This document shows, one piece after another, positions 63,783 to 64,000 of a DNA stretch of 64,000 bases. The DNA lies in contig CATNEN010000038.1 of the NCBI GenBank assembly GCA_950097015.1, positions 4,757,001 to 4,821,000 on the forward strand, given 5' to 3'. The position numbers and the translations under genes are program-made. The notes under the pieces were generated by a model that did no database searches, was not told the DNA's origin, and worked only from the letters and a program-made list of their open reading frames with translations. This DNA is from Macrostomum hystrix. Lineage: Eukaryota > Platyhelminthes > Macrostomidae. Each line of letters starts with the position of its first letter. The stretch's first letter is position 1.

Positions 63783-64000
63783 CATAGTCTAGATCATGGC
63801 ATATTATATACCAAACTGAAATTTCTTATTTTTTTCATTGTACATTAAGAACTAATCTTTGTATAACAACTCAAAAAAATTCGCTACAGTGTATGCCTTC
63901 AAACCAATTCAAAATGAGAGAAAAAACATAATAGGAAATACAAATTTAAAAGCAAATAAAGCTTTTTAAAGTAACATGTAAAATAACTGTTATGCAGATT

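Larger units (their letters stand above)
62328..64000 (+). other. First intron of PP1 (continues past the window)
   Basis: AT-rich intron sequence holding a foldback element (63115-63593) and a partial family-2 SINE (63660-63782). No other exon was recognised before the right edge. Confidence 0.7.

Overview
The window is nuclear DNA of an animal. Genes have GT-AG introns, AATAAA signals lie close behind several stops, and recognisable proteins include ribosomal protein S29, a P2X receptor, a TP53I3-type quinone oxidoreductase, the first exon of protein phosphatase 1, a sacsin-like giant protein and TRAF-like proteins. The many minisatellites, a Penelope-like element with GIY-YIG, tRNA-derived SINEs and small introns fit a spiralian, perhaps a free-living flatworm such as Macrostomum. 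That species guess is weak and rests on general impression only.

Layout. 1-6.1 kb: 5' part of an intronless sacsin-like gene on the minus strand, running off the left edge. 6.9-9.1 kb: a recombinase-like fragment and TRAF-like gene A. 9.3-14.7 kb: a graveyard of a degenerate non-LTR element, a Penelope 3' end, a 37-bp palindromic repeat and an LTR-retrotransposon pol fragment. 15.2-20.3 kb: two paralogous helical-hairpin proteins, head to head, with a TTAA-flanked foldback MITE between them. 21.4-23.2 kb: TRAF-like gene B, whose first 126 codons and upstream region nearly repeat gene A. 23.4-31.2 kb: SINEs, an 18-bp array, an ankyrin protein and a 31-bp array inside an old hAT MITE. 31.4-34.8 kb: TP53I3-like gene, a 42-bp array and RPS29. 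36.3-41.0 kb: MITEs and a 30-bp array. 41.3-44.0 kb: a RING protein whose two introns are almost entirely minisatellite. 44.9-51.9 kb: a 7-kb array of a 16-bp unit. 52.8-56.4 kb: a two-exon gene coding two vWA domains, a papain-like peptidase and a zinc ribbon. 56.9-57.4 kb: an intact hAT MITE carrying the same 16-bp unit as the 7-kb array. 58.6-62.3 kb: P2X receptor and PP1 catalytic subunit, transcribed divergently.

How it fits together. The housekeeping genes (RPS29, TP53I3-like, PP1, P2X) look ordinary. The accessory genes (sacsin-like, two TRAF-like, two hairpin proteins, ankyrin, RING, double-vWA peptidase) resemble parts used in stress and innate-immune signalling, but joint function is only an inference from proximity. 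The strongest non-coding signal is that at least two, probably three, of the tandem arrays share their repeat unit with the inside of MITE-like elements in the same window, which suggests that transposons seed the satellites.
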